DNA of 12,791 nucleotides from Bacteroidota bacterium (GCA_021785235.1 JAJYGB010000237.1:1-12791), one strand, 5' to 3'; positions 1-5,960 are shown, numbered from the stretch's first letter. Program-made: numbers and translations. Notes: a model not told the origin generated them from the letters alone.

Positions 1-1420
1 AAGCCTCCGGTGAAAAGCGGACTATTTTCCTCGAGAATTTCTCGTTGAAATGACTTATGAAGTGGCTGACGAGCAGGGGGAAGTCGTCCATCCTTTCCCC
101 GAGCGGCGGGAGATGGATGTTTATGACGTTTATCCTGTAGAAGAGATCCTTTCTGAATCTGCCGGCCTCTATTTCGTCATGCAACACTTTGTTAGTTGCG
201 GCGATTAGTCTCGCGTTCATTTTAATGGTCTTGTTCCCGCCGACTCTCTCAAACTGTCGCGTTTCGAGAACGCGCAGAAGCTTCGTTTGAACAGGGCGGG
301 AAATGTCTCCGATCTCGTCGAGGAACAGAGTGCCTTCCTGCGCCAGCTCGAATTTACCGACCTTAGAGCTTATCGCGCCGGTGAAAGCCCCTTTCTCGTG
401 TCCGAACAGTTCGCTTTCTATGAGCGACTCCGCAAAGGCGCTGCAGTTGAGCGCAACGAACGGGCCGTTTCGTCTGACGCTGTTGAGATGGATCGCCCGG
501 GCGACCAGTTCCTTCCCGGTGCCGCTCTCGCCTGTGATAAGCACCGACGAGTCTGTCTGTGATACGCTGTCCAACAGAGAGAATACCCTGTCCATCTCCT
601 TGTTCCTGCCGATTATATTATCATAGCGGAATTTCTCCTGCAGATGGGAGGATAGATTCCTGATCTCCGAAATATCTATGAAGGTTTCGACCGCCCCGAT
701 ATTTTCCTGTTTATTATTACGAAGGATAGCGGAGTTTACACGTATCGGGACAACTGTGCCTCTTTTGCTGTTTATTTCCAGCTCATTGCCGATCGTGGGC
801 TTTCCCTTGCCGATTGTCTGTTCCATGTGGCAGCCGTTCCGGCATAACTTCGATTTGAATATCTCCCAGCATTTTTTACCGACAGCTTCGCTCCTCTTGT
901 AGCCGGTGATCTTCTCGGCGGAATTGTTGAACGAGGTGACGTTCCAGTCGTTGTCTATCGTGAACGTTCCCTCGATATTGCTGTTGAAGATCGCATCGAG
1001 CCTGTTTCGCTGATCTATCAGTTCCAGAGTCTTCTTCTCGAGTTCCCCGCTGAGCGTCAGCATTTCCCGCGTGTCGCGGAATACGAAGACGGAGCTGATG
1101 ACCTCGCCCGATTTTGCGATGGGGGTTATCGAAGCGAGTACGTTCTTGACCTCACCATCCCTGGCGGTAATATTGATCGACAGGTTGGATAACGCCAGGT
1201 TGTTCGCGAGTGAATTGGAAACGTGTTCCATGTCGTGCGCGCTGTTACGGAAAAGGATATCGAATCGCTTCCCGACGATTTCATCCTCACCGTATCCGGT
1301 TATCCTTGAAGCAGCCTCGTTGAAGACGATTACGGTGTGGTCGCGCCCGATGACGGCTATGCCGTCCGGGATGACCATGTTCTCCCTGTTCCTGTCGATA
1401 ATGCTGATGACTTCTTTCAT
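1..1420 (-). CDS. Sigma-54-dependent transcriptional activator with two PAS domains (partial, C-terminus outside window)
   Basis: Bacterial enhancer-binding protein that uses ATP to open promoters held by sigma-54 RNA polymerase. The 473 visible residues read without a stop. An N-terminal PAS domain (about 15-120) and a second PAS (about 140-250, with SFNNSAEKITGY) precede an AAA+ domain. That domain carries Walker A GESGTGKE (297-304), the sigma-54 contact loop GAFTGA (344-349), Walker B LFLDEIGD (365-372) and RFRKDLFYRI (421-430). The ATG at 1420 follows GGGGAGG seven bases upstream. The C-terminal Fis-type DNA-binding helix is beyond position 1 and not seen. The second PAS holds Cys184, Cys193 and Cys197 (C-x8-C-x3-C), a pattern common in PAS domains of such activators that may bind a metal or sense redox state; no N-terminal receiver domain precedes it. 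It is divergent from the DUF5320/NifX genes and probably controls them through the intervening repeats (inference). The family is certain; the target genes and signal are not. Confidence 0.95.
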   Translation of the reverse strand, partial: MKEVISIIDRNRENMVIPDGIAVIGRDHTVIVFNEAASRITGYGEDEIVGKRFDILFRNSAHDMEHVSNSLANNLALSNLSINITARDGEVKNVLASITPIAKSGEVISSVFVFRDTREMLTLSGELEKKTLELIDQRNRLDAIFNSNIEGTFTIDNDWNVTSFNNSAEKITGYKRSEAVGKKCWEIFKSKLCRNGCHMEQTIGKGKPTIGNELEINSKRGTVVPIRVNSAILRNNKQENIGAVETFIDISEIRNLSSHLQEKFRYDNIIGRNKEMDRVFSLLDSVSQTDSSVLITGESGTGKELVARAIHLNSVRRNGPFVALNCSAFAESLIESELFGHEKGAFTGAISSKVGKFELAQEGTLFLDEIGDISRPVQTKLLRVLETRQFERVGGNKTIKMNARLIAATNKVLHDEIEAGRFRKDLFYRINVINIHLPPLGERMDDFPLLVSHFISHFNEKFSRKIVRFSPEA

Positions 1421-1427
1421 CTACACG

Positions 1428-1434
1428 CCTCCCC
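1428..1434 (-). promoter_or_regulatory. Ribosome-binding site of the sigma-54 activator
   Basis: GGGGAGG on the minus strand lies seven bases before the ATG at 1420. This fixes the start of the activator and separates its coding region from the divergent intergenic region. Confidence 0.8.
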
Positions 1435-1473
1435 GAGTTCTGATCCTGCGGTTTGTAAAGTCTCTGATAATGT

Positions 1474-1553
1474 GCATCGCAAGTTAATTGCAATCACGCA
1501 ATGAACGCAATGCCCGTTGCAATCCCGCAACGGCCATTGTTGCAAGACGCTTG
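1474..1553. promoter_or_regulatory. Cluster of TTGC/GCAA half-sites: probable enhancer (UAS) of the sigma-54 activator
   Basis: About 80 bp between the divergent genes contains at least seven TTGCAA or CGCAA half-sites. Two form dyads of the form TTGC-N6-GCAA: 1488-1501 (ATTGC..GCAAT arms when extended one base each side) and 1517-1530. The second extends to a perfect 7-bp dyad, CCGTTGC-N6-GCAACGG, at 1514-1533. The dyads are 29 bp apart start to start, close to three helical turns, which would put bound dimers on one face. Further half-sites occur at 1478-1482, 1507-1510 and 1540-1545. Enhancer-binding proteins bind paired dyads upstream of -24/-12 promoters, so the cluster suits the activator encoded next door. 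That assignment is inference. Confidence 0.6.
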
Positions 1554-1557
1554 TTTC

Positions 1558-1573
1558 TGGACATTTTTGAGCA
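1558..1573 (+). promoter_or_regulatory. Candidate sigma-54 (-24/-12) promoter
   Basis: TGGACATTTTTGAGCA keeps the invariant GG-N10-GC spacing of sigma-54 promoters (GG 1559-1560, GC 1571-1572), although the flanking bases match the TGGCAC...TTGCA consensus only partly. Transcription would begin near 1584, leaving a leader of about 100 bases before the start at 1683. The dyads upstream would be centred near -60 and -90. A second candidate, TGGCATA at 1580-1586, has a better -24 element but lacks GC at the right spacing. Confidence 0.4.
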
Positions 1574-1682
1574 AAATCTTGGCATAGAAATCGGCCTTAG
1601 TACGGTGCGGTTGGTGAAGTTGCCGGACAAGCGTCGCGGCTCCCGGCCGGTGTTTGATTCAGAAATTAAGCGGGAGGTCATG

Positions 1683-1913
1683 ATGCCTAATCTTGATGGA
1701 ACCGGGCCGCAGGGTCTGGGTCCCATAACAGGAAGAAGATTTGGGTGCTGTGTCGCCAAAGGGAGCGTTGAACTCCAGAAGACCCACGTAATCGGCGAGC
1801 CGGGAGAGATTTATGGTCTCGGGCGCGGCGGAAGACCATACGGCGGTGGCCGGGGAAACTGCTTCGGAGGCGGACGGCGCGGCATGGATAGAGGAAGAAG
1901 ATTTGGCCGTTGA
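1683..1913 (+). CDS. DUF5320-type glycine-rich small protein
   Basis: A 76-residue protein that opens with MPNLDGTGPQGLGPITGRR, the hallmark N-terminus of the DUF5320 family (MPxxDGTGPxGxGPxTGRGxGxC). Cys22, Cys23 and Cys60 and a Gly/Arg-rich C-terminal half (about 46-76) are visible. The biochemical role of the family is unknown; its genes commonly sit beside NifX-domain and other Fe-S or metal-cofactor genes, as here. Two consecutive ATGs occur at 1680 and 1683. The GGGAGG at 1672-1677 leaves five bases before 1683 but only two before 1680, and the family begins with MP, so 1683 is preferred. The stop codon abuts the next start (TGAATG), which indicates translational coupling. No transmembrane segment or signal peptide is seen. 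The typical TGRGxGYC is TGRRFGCC here. Confidence 0.8.
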   Translation: MPNLDGTGPQGLGPITGRRFGCCVAKGSVELQKTHVIGEPGEIYGLGRGGRPYGGGRGNCFGGGRRGMDRGRRFGR

Positions 1914-2300
1914 ATGGTCATCGCCATATCCGCTGATAGAAGTGGTTCAAATCCTCTCGTTGGCTCGGACTTCGGAAAGAGCGGATGCTTCGTGTTGTTC
2001 GGTCCAAACGGCGATATACTGGAGACGGCGGAGAACCCGTATGCCGACTCGCTTGGAGATGGGGGGATTCAATCCACCCAGATGTTGATCGGACGAAATG
2101 TCGATGTGGTGATCACCGGCGGGATCGGGAGGAACGCCTTGATGATTTTCTCGGGCGCGAAAGTGAGAATCTGCAGAAGTCCGGAAAGAAATGTGGCGAA
2201 AGCAGTTGCTCTCTTCCTTGAAGGAAGGCTTGAAGCAATAGGATCAACCCGCGATGCAGAAGGCAAGAGACGCAGAAGAAGACGCGGAAAAAACAATTAA
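1914..2300 (+). CDS. NifX/NifB-family dinitrogenase iron-molybdenum cofactor domain protein (copy 1)
   Basis: A 128-residue cytoplasmic protein of the dinitrogenase Fe-Mo cofactor-binding family, an RNase H-like small alpha/beta fold that includes NifX, NafY, MTH1175-type proteins and orange protein. The visible features are the N-terminal strand MVIAISAD, the segment SDFGKSGCFVLF (about 18-29), GDGGIQSTQMLIGRNVDVVITGGIGRNA (about 48-75), and a final helix ending FLEGRL (about 101-106). The family binds or carries metal-sulfur clusters; the cluster bound here is unknown. The ATG directly follows the DUF5320 stop without a gap. No strong ribosome site lies at the usual distance, so translation probably depends on the upstream gene. 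The C-terminal tail carries six consecutive arginines (KRRRRRRGKNN), unlike the histidine-rich tails of the other two copies. The family is clear; no nitrogenase gene is nearby to argue for true NifX. Confidence 0.85.
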   Translation: MVIAISADRSGSNPLVGSDFGKSGCFVLFGPNGDILETAENPYADSLGDGGIQSTQMLIGRNVDVVITGGIGRNALMIFSGAKVRICRSPERNVAKAVALFLEGRLEAIGSTRDAEGKRRRRRRGKNN

Positions 2301-2341
2301 CTGAACGCACCAACAGTAACACAACAGAAAGAAGAGGAACC

Positions 2342-2716
2342 ATGAATCGGAGATTGGCAGTAGCAATTGAGGAGTCGGACTCGCAAGAGAGAGTAGCCGA
2401 GCATTTCGGAAGATGTTCGAAGTTCAACATCTGCGAATTAGATGAAGCAAACATCGTCGTTAAACAGGAATCGTATTTCAACCCCTTGAGCGGGGAACAT
2501 GGCGGAGCTTGCCAGCTTCCCGCATACGTCAAGCAGTTCAACGTCGACGTAATCATAGCTGGCGGAATGGGACGCAAGGCGGTTGCCGGATTCCAACAAC
2601 TGGGAATGGAAGTCATCACAGCACCCGGTCTTCTTTTCAGGGAAGCACTCGATCTCTTCGCGCAGGGCAGGCTGAGTGGATATGAGGAATGTGCAGGCCA
2701 TGAACATCATTCCTAG
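2342..2716 (+). CDS. NifX-family metal-cluster-binding protein (copy 2), His-rich C-terminus
   Basis: A 124-residue protein of the same dinitrogenase Fe-Mo cofactor domain family. It shows LAVAIEESDSQERVAEHFGRC (about 5-25), where HFGR(C) is the usual conserved turn, GGACQLP (54-60), VDVIIAGGMGRKA (68-80) and FAQGRL (106-111). Cysteines are at 25, 31, 57 and 117, and the tail ends CAGHEHHS, a plausible extra metal site. The start has GAGG four bases upstream (2334-2337). It follows copy 1 by 41 bp and is probably the last gene of the sigma-54-controlled unit, since a 128-bp gap follows. The likely role is binding or delivery of a metal-sulfur cluster. The partner enzyme is not in the window. 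Confidence 0.88.
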   Translation: MNRRLAVAIEESDSQERVAEHFGRCSKFNICELDEANIVVKQESYFNPLSGEHGGACQLPAYVKQFNVDVIIAGGMGRKAVAGFQQLGMEVITAPGLLFREALDLFAQGRLSGYEECAGHEHHS

Positions 2717-2844
2717 TGACCCGCTTCAGGAAGATAACCACGCAGGCACGAATGACACAGAGACAAAGACGATGTTGCTTCTCGCCATGTCTATCGTGTT
2801 TCGCTTTATTCAAGTAATGTGAATGAAATCAGGGATAACATAAA
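2717..2844. other. Intergenic gap, A/C/G-rich, no clear signal
   Basis: This 128-bp stretch separates the metal-cofactor genes from peptide deformylase. It holds a purine- and CA-rich segment near 2735-2770 (ACCACGCAGGCACGAATGA and following) of degenerate repeat character. AGGGA at 2828-2832 region is the probable ribosome site of the next gene. I see no convincing terminator hairpin and no conserved promoter here. Confidence 0.4.
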
Positions 2845-3438
2845 ATGATAATGCCGATATACCTGTACGGAACCAATGTCTGGGAGGGTCCCACGCGGCC
2901 AATCACCAGGTTCGACGATAAGCTTGTCGGCCTGATCCACGATATGTTCGAGACGATGCACACGGCCGACGGCGTCGGCTTGTCCGCGACGCAGGTCGGC
3001 CTGCGGATATCATTGGCAGTAATGGACATATCAGAAATGGAGGGTTATGAGAACGAAAATCCTTTTGTGGCGATCAACCCGGAGATAGTTGAGTCGAGAG
3101 GTGAGCGTGTAATGGAGGAAGGCTGTTTGAGTGTCCCCGGCATACGAAGCGATGTGCTTCGGGCAGACACGATCGCGGTACGGTTCACCGACGCGACTTT
3201 TCAGCCTGTAGAGACTGAGCTGACAGGGATTTGGGCACGCGTGTTCCAGCACGAGTACGATCATCTCCGTCAGAAGTTTTTTGTTGACCGGCTCTCGGGC
3301 GTGAAGCGGCAGCTTCTCAAACCGAAACTATCAAAAGTGAAGAAAGGTGAAGTATTGACGCGCTATCCGGCCGTATCGGCCTTCGATGAAAAGATCAAGA
3401 AGAACCGGGAGATTCCCGAATATGGTTTCCACGATTGA
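2845..3438 (+). CDS. def: Peptide deformylase
   Basis: Removes the N-terminal formyl group from nascent proteins in the cytoplasm as a metal-dependent (Fe/Zn) hydrolase. All three family motifs are intact in 197 residues: motif 1 GVGLSATQ (43-50), motif 2 EGCLSVP (92-98) with metal ligand Cys94, and motif 3 HEYDH (136-140) with ligands His136 and His140 and catalytic Glu137. The N-terminus MIMPIYLYGTNVW matches the usual 'I..YG...L' opening. The ATG at 2845 is preferred over the in-frame ATG at 2851 because AGGGA lies about ten bases upstream. A lysine-rich C-terminal extension of about 45 residues follows motif 3, somewhat longer than minimal bacterial enzymes but within the family range. 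The next gene starts 21 bp downstream, so the two are probably co-transcribed. Whether this is the only deformylase of the cell cannot be told from here. Confidence 0.95.
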   Translation: MIMPIYLYGTNVWEGPTRPITRFDDKLVGLIHDMFETMHTADGVGLSATQVGLRISLAVMDISEMEGYENENPFVAINPEIVESRGERVMEEGCLSVPGIRSDVLRADTIAVRFTDATFQPVETELTGIWARVFQHEYDHLRQKFFVDRLSGVKRQLLKPKLSKVKKGEVLTRYPAVSAFDEKIKKNREIPEYGFHD

Positions 3439-3459
3439 AAGAAAAGAGAGGAATTGGCT

Positions 3460-3657
3460 ATGAGTCACGAGCATGAAGGCGGCCTGGGAGCGGGCGGGTA
3501 CTGTGTCTGCGTGAGCTGCGGGTACAGGAAGCCGCATGAGGCGGGGGTGCCGTGTATGGAAGAGAAATGCCCGAAGTGCGGCAAGGTGCTGATGCGCGAA
3601 GGTTCAGAACACCACAAGCTGGCCGTAGAAAAGAAAAAGAAGAAAGGCGGCTTGTAG
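3460..3657 (+). CDS. Small six-cysteine zinc-ribbon-like protein
   Basis: A 65-residue protein with an N-terminal [13 protein letters not shown] stretch, then Cys15, Cys17 and Cys20, and later Cys32, Cys37 and Cys40 (pattern CxCxxC ... C-x4-CPxC). This is a metal-binding knuckle arrangement able to bind zinc or an Fe-S cluster. A lysine-rich tail (five consecutive lysines before GGL) ends it. Proteins of this look (YCVCxxCGY..PHExGxPC...CPxCG) occur as small hypothetical proteins beside NifX/DUF5320 genes, but I know no assigned function. The ATG at 3460 is chosen over an in-frame TTG at 3454 because GAGAGGA (3446-3452) leaves normal spacing only for the ATG. It lies 21 bp after def and 29 bp before the arginine decarboxylase gene, so one operon is likely. 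Confidence 0.8.
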   Translation: MSHEHEGGLGAGGYCVCVSCGYRKPHEAGVPCMEEKCPKCGKVLMREGSEHHKLAVEKKKKKGGL

Positions 3658-3673
3658 AATAATTCTGCAGAGC

Positions 3674-3680
3674 GGAGGAA
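3674..3680 (+). promoter_or_regulatory. Ribosome-binding site that fixes a TTG start
   Basis: GGAGGAA lies six bases before the TTG at 3687. It supports TTG as the true start of the arginine decarboxylase gene; no suitably placed ATG is available before the conserved N-terminal strand. Confidence 0.75.
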
Positions 3681-3686
3681 ACCAAA

Positions 3687-4232
3687 TTGTACGTACCCAC
3701 AAAGATCTTTTTCACGAAAGGCGTAGGAAGGCACAAGGATTATCTTAGCTCGTTCGAGCTTTCCCTTCGAAACGCCGGCATTGAGATATGCAACCTGGTG
3801 AACGTTAGCAGCATATTTCCTCCCGGCTGCAAGAGAATCAGCAAAGAGGAAGGATTGAAGGAGTTGAAGGCGGGAGAGGTGACTTTTGCCGTGATGGCAA
3901 GGAACTCGACCAACGAGCCGAACCGGCTCATCGCCGCGTCGATAGGTGCAGCTATCCCTGCCGACGGCACCCAATACGGCTACCTCTCCGAATATCATCC
4001 GTTCGGAGTAGCCGAGAAGATAGCTGGAGATTACGCGGAGGACCTCGCGGCTCAAATGCTCGCCACAACCCTCGGCGTGGAATTCGACCCGGAGGCCGAC
4101 TGGAATGAAAGAGAACAGCTGTTCAAGATGTCCGGAAAGATCGTCAAGACATTCAACATAACGCAAACGGCCGAAGGCGATAGGACGGGACTCTGGACTA
4201 CCGTGATTGCGGCGGCAATCCTGCTCGAATAA
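3687..4232 (+). CDS. pdaD: Pyruvoyl-dependent arginine decarboxylase
   Basis: Converts arginine to agmatine and CO2, the first step of an agmatine route to polyamines. The 181-residue proenzyme shows the family opening ([30 protein letters not shown], near 3-32, described here by position) and the self-cleavage site [10 protein letters not shown] (39-48). In this family cleavage occurs between the paired serines (Ser41-Ser42) and the second becomes the pyruvoyl group, giving a short beta and a long alpha chain. Other conserved segments are [10 protein letters not shown] (69-78), [22 protein letters not shown] (about 86-107) and the C-terminal [14 protein letters not shown]. Length fits known members (about 160-190 residues). 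It starts with TTG behind a strong GGAGGAA. It lies 29 bp after the six-cysteine gene and 15 bp before the thioesterase remnant. All residues needed for self-processing appear present, so it should be active. Confidence 0.93.
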   Translation: MYVPTKIFFTKGVGRHKDYLSSFELSLRNAGIEICNLVNVSSIFPPGCKRISKEEGLKELKAGEVTFAVMARNSTNEPNRLIAASIGAAIPADGTQYGYLSEYHPFGVAEKIAGDYAEDLAAQMLATTLGVEFDPEADWNEREQLFKMSGKIVKTFNITQTAEGDRTGLWTTVIAAAILLE

Positions 4233-4247
4233 AAAAGGAGAAGACTG

Positions 4248-4439
4248 TTGTCGGACCACAAGACCGAATTGGAAATAGAAATAAAGACATACGACATCGA
4301 CGTGGCGGGCCGCGTGAACAACATTGTCTATGTCAGATGGATTGAAGACTTGCGGTCCAGGCTGTTGGGATCCCGCAGTTCGTCGGTATTGCTTCAACCT
4401 ATAACCAGAACGGAGGGCACCAGCCATGACGGAAAATAA
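4248..4439 (+). pseudogene. Truncated hot-dog acyl-CoA thioesterase (4HBT family) remnant
   Basis: The first about 42 residues (ELEIEIKTYDIDVAGRVNN, then IVYVRWIEDLRSRLL) match the N-terminus of 4-hydroxybenzoyl-CoA thioesterase-like hot-dog enzymes (YDxDxxGHVNNxxYxxW). Family members are about 130-150 residues. Here the match stops near 4370 and the frame continues for about 23 unrelated residues, overlapping the methyltransferase start by 14 bp. Only about 60 bp remain before that start, so a simple frameshift cannot restore the missing two thirds; an internal deletion is likelier. The TTG start at 4248 still has AAAGGAGA six bases upstream, so the piece may be translated. The normally conserved His of GHVNN is Arg (AGRVNN). 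It could instead be a short gene of new function, but I consider it broken. Confidence 0.65.
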
Positions 4440-5163
4440 AAATCATTGGTACGACGGTCTGTTTTACGATTTGTTCATTGCTCCCCACCAGGACAAGGTG
4501 TTTGCCCAGGTGAAGGAGATACTGACTGAAGGATCTTCAGTCCTGGATGTCGGCTGCGGGACGGGAAGGCTGGCGTCGCAGTTGCTGGACAAGTGCGACC
4601 GGATCGTGATAATCGACCCTTCGGAAAGAAACATAGATATCGCCCGTAGGAAGCTTGCGGGGGTGCCGGCCGAAAAGCTCCTTATCGAGCATGCGGACGC
4701 GTTGGAATTCATTATGAAAACCGATTTTCACTTTGATTTCGCGATAGTTTCCTACGTGCTTCACGAAGTGAGGGAAGAAGACAGAGATGTGCTACTATGG
4801 AGGCTCTCAGGAGTTGCGGATAAAATCATCATTGTAGACTATCTGGTTCCACAGCCGAGGAATTATTGCGGACTGCTCAACGAGCTGGTCGAGTACGCCG
4901 CCGGGACGGAACATTACAGAAACTTCAAATCGTTCGTGAAAGGCAATGGAATCAACGGCTTACTGGAGAAGGTCCCGCTTAACGTCATCAGCGAGGTAAA
5001 GAACCGGCCCTGCTCAAGTCATATCGCGGTGCTCGATGGGAAGACCGGACGCGAAAGGGAAGCCAGGCCGGTTCACCCTGGGGTCAATTCAACTTACTAC
5101 AAAAAAGATTGGAGAAACACGTTATGGAGGCAAACGGTCAGAGAACGGGTATTCCTCTCATAG
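4426..5163 (+). CDS. Class I SAM-dependent methyltransferase
   Basis: A 245-residue cytoplasmic protein with the SAM-binding signature VLDVGCGTG (39-47, motif I), an acidic post-I residue in [10 protein letters not shown] (60-69, Asp64), HADAL (89-93) and motif IV-like [13 protein letters not shown] (103-115). The strand [13 protein letters not shown] (134-146) is typical of UbiE/Methyltransf_11-like enzymes. The substrate is not predictable. The ATG at 4426 has GGAGGG eight bases upstream. The reading frame continues about 40 residues past a natural-looking end ([10 protein letters not shown], 197-206) into a low-complexity charged tail and overlaps the peroxiredoxin gene by 40 bp. That tail may reflect a lost stop or late frameshift rather than functional sequence. 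It overlaps the thioesterase remnant at its start and is likely in the same operon. Confidence 0.85.
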   Translation: MTENKNHWYDGLFYDLFIAPHQDKVFAQVKEILTEGSSVLDVGCGTGRLASQLLDKCDRIVIIDPSERNIDIARRKLAGVPAEKLLIEHADALEFIMKTDFHFDFAIVSYVLHEVREEDRDVLLWRLSGVADKIIIVDYLVPQPRNYCGLLNELVEYAAGTEHYRNFKSFVKGNGINGLLEKVPLNVISEVKNRPCSSHIAVLDGKTGREREARPVHPGVNSTYYKKDWRNTLWRQTVRERVFLS

Positions 5164-5780
5164 GTGAGAAGATGCCGAGCGTTGAAGCTCAGACAACACA
5201 TGGAATGAAAAAGATTCCCGAGGATTACAATGGGAAATGGGTCGTTCTGTTCAGCCATCCGGGCGACTTCACGCCGGTATGCACGACGGAGTTCTACGCC
5301 TTCGCGAAGCGGAACGAACAGTTCAAGAAGCTTAACGCCGAACTCATCGGCCTTTCGATCGACCAAGTCTTTGCCCACATCGAGTGGGTGGATTGGATCA
5401 AGGAGAAACTCGGTATGGAAATTCCTTTCCCGGTCATAGCGGACGACACGGGAAAAGTAGCCACGAAACTCGGCATGATACATCCTGGTAAAGGCACCAA
5501 CACCGTGCGGGCGGTTTTCGTGGTCGACCCCGCCGGAATTATAAGGCTGATGATCTACTATCCGCAGGAGATCGGCAGACAGGTGGATGAAGTGCTGCGC
5601 GCGCTCAAGGCGCTCCAGATCTCCGATGCGAACAAGGTTGCGATGCCCGAAAATTGGCCGAATAACGAACTCATCAAGGACAAGGTGATCTTGCCGCCAC
5701 CAAAGGACGTCACTGAAGCGGCTAAACGCAGAACACCCAAAGAAGGGTACGATTGGTGGTTCACATATAAGTCGCTGTAA
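5124..5780 (+). CDS. 1-Cys peroxiredoxin (Prx6-type)
   Basis: Thiol peroxidase that reduces H2O2 or organic hydroperoxides. From the ATG at 5124 it is 218 residues with the active-site loop [14 protein letters not shown] (44-57): Pro46, Thr50 and peroxidatic Cys53. Arg129 in NTVRAVF completes the usual triad. The C-terminal dimerisation extension ([13 protein letters not shown]...[11 protein letters not shown]) is that of the long Prx6/archaeal-type group. Cys53 is the only cysteine, so the C-terminal cysteines present in some archaeal relatives are absent (DWWFTYK) and resolution must come from another thiol. An in-frame TTG at 5109 exists but lacks a ribosome site, whereas GGAG at 5111-5114 is nine bases before the ATG. 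It is the last gene of the 2845-5780 run and is followed by a strong hairpin. Confidence 0.93.
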   Translation: MEANGQRTGIPLIGEKMPSVEAQTTHGMKKIPEDYNGKWVVLFSHPGDFTPVCTTEFYAFAKRNEQFKKLNAELIGLSIDQVFAHIEWVDWIKEKLGMEIPFPVIADDTGKVATKLGMIHPGKGTNTVRAVFVVDPAGIIRLMIYYPQEIGRQVDEVLRALKALQISDANKVAMPENWPNNELIKDKVILPPPKDVTEAAKRRTPKEGYDWWFTYKSL

Positions 5781-5793
5781 AGGGGGAAAAGTG

Positions 5794-5828
5794 GAACCTT
5801 GCGAAGGTTTAGAGCCTTCGCAAGGTTC
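5794..5828. repeat. 14-bp perfect hairpin of the AACCTTGCGAAGGTT type, possible terminator
   Basis: GAACCTTGCGAAGG (5794-5807) and CCTTCGCAAGGTTC (5815-5828) are exact reverse complements with a 7-base loop TTTAGAG. Each arm is itself nearly palindromic (AACCTT-GCG-AAGGTT and CCTT-CGC-AAGG), so arms may fold alone or together. It starts 14 bp after the peroxiredoxin stop, a place expected for a terminator. No T-run follows directly (CGGGGGTTTATG), so it is not a canonical intrinsic terminator on the plus strand. The tight symmetry resembles dispersed intergenic hairpin elements; whether it is repeated in the genome cannot be seen here. Confidence 0.7.
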
Positions 5829-5863
5829 GGGGGTTTATGCATCTTTTGTTCGTTTAAGGCATC

Positions 5864-5921
5864 ATACCGGGGAATTACCGGCTGTCAGGGGAGGAGCAAG
5901 GCGGAGGAGCGCTGCCGGTAT
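5864..5921 (+). promoter_or_regulatory. Leader with two competing stem arms upstream of the 314-residue protein
   Basis: ATACCGG (5864-5870) and TACCGGC (5876-5882) can each pair with the overlapping right arm GCCGGTAT (5914-5921), giving two mutually exclusive 7-bp stems. The loop between carries an exact repeat GGAGGAGC at 5890-5897 and 5903-5910. Such a layout could act as an RNA switch or attenuator, or as a protein-binding operator. I recognise no known riboswitch consensus. The pairing is seen in the sequence; the function is inference. Confidence 0.3.
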
Positions 5922-5960
5922 ACTGGATAACTAAAACGAAATGCACGGAGCGATTACCTT

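Noticed and set aside
1488..1682. N-terminal extension of the DUF5320 protein from upstream codons
   Set aside because: The family starts at MPNLDGTGP and a GGGAGG stands five bases before 1683. The extension overlaps the operator-like dyads and has no family likeness.
1914..2716. True NifX or NifB with a nitrogenase cluster
   Set aside because: No nifHDK, nifE, nifN or radical-SAM NifB gene is visible in the window. The domain alone does not show nitrogen fixation, so no nif symbol is given.
3465..4427. A 320-codon open frame on the minus strand opposite the six-cysteine protein, pdaD and the thioesterase remnant
   Set aside because: It is antisense to well-supported genes with clear families, ribosome sites and conserved motifs, and its own translation has no recognisable domain. 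It is a codon-bias shadow.
5864..5960. Known riboswitch class (cobalamin, TPP, SAM, molybdenum cofactor)
   Set aside because: I could not find the conserved core of any of these; only the alternative pairing is supported.
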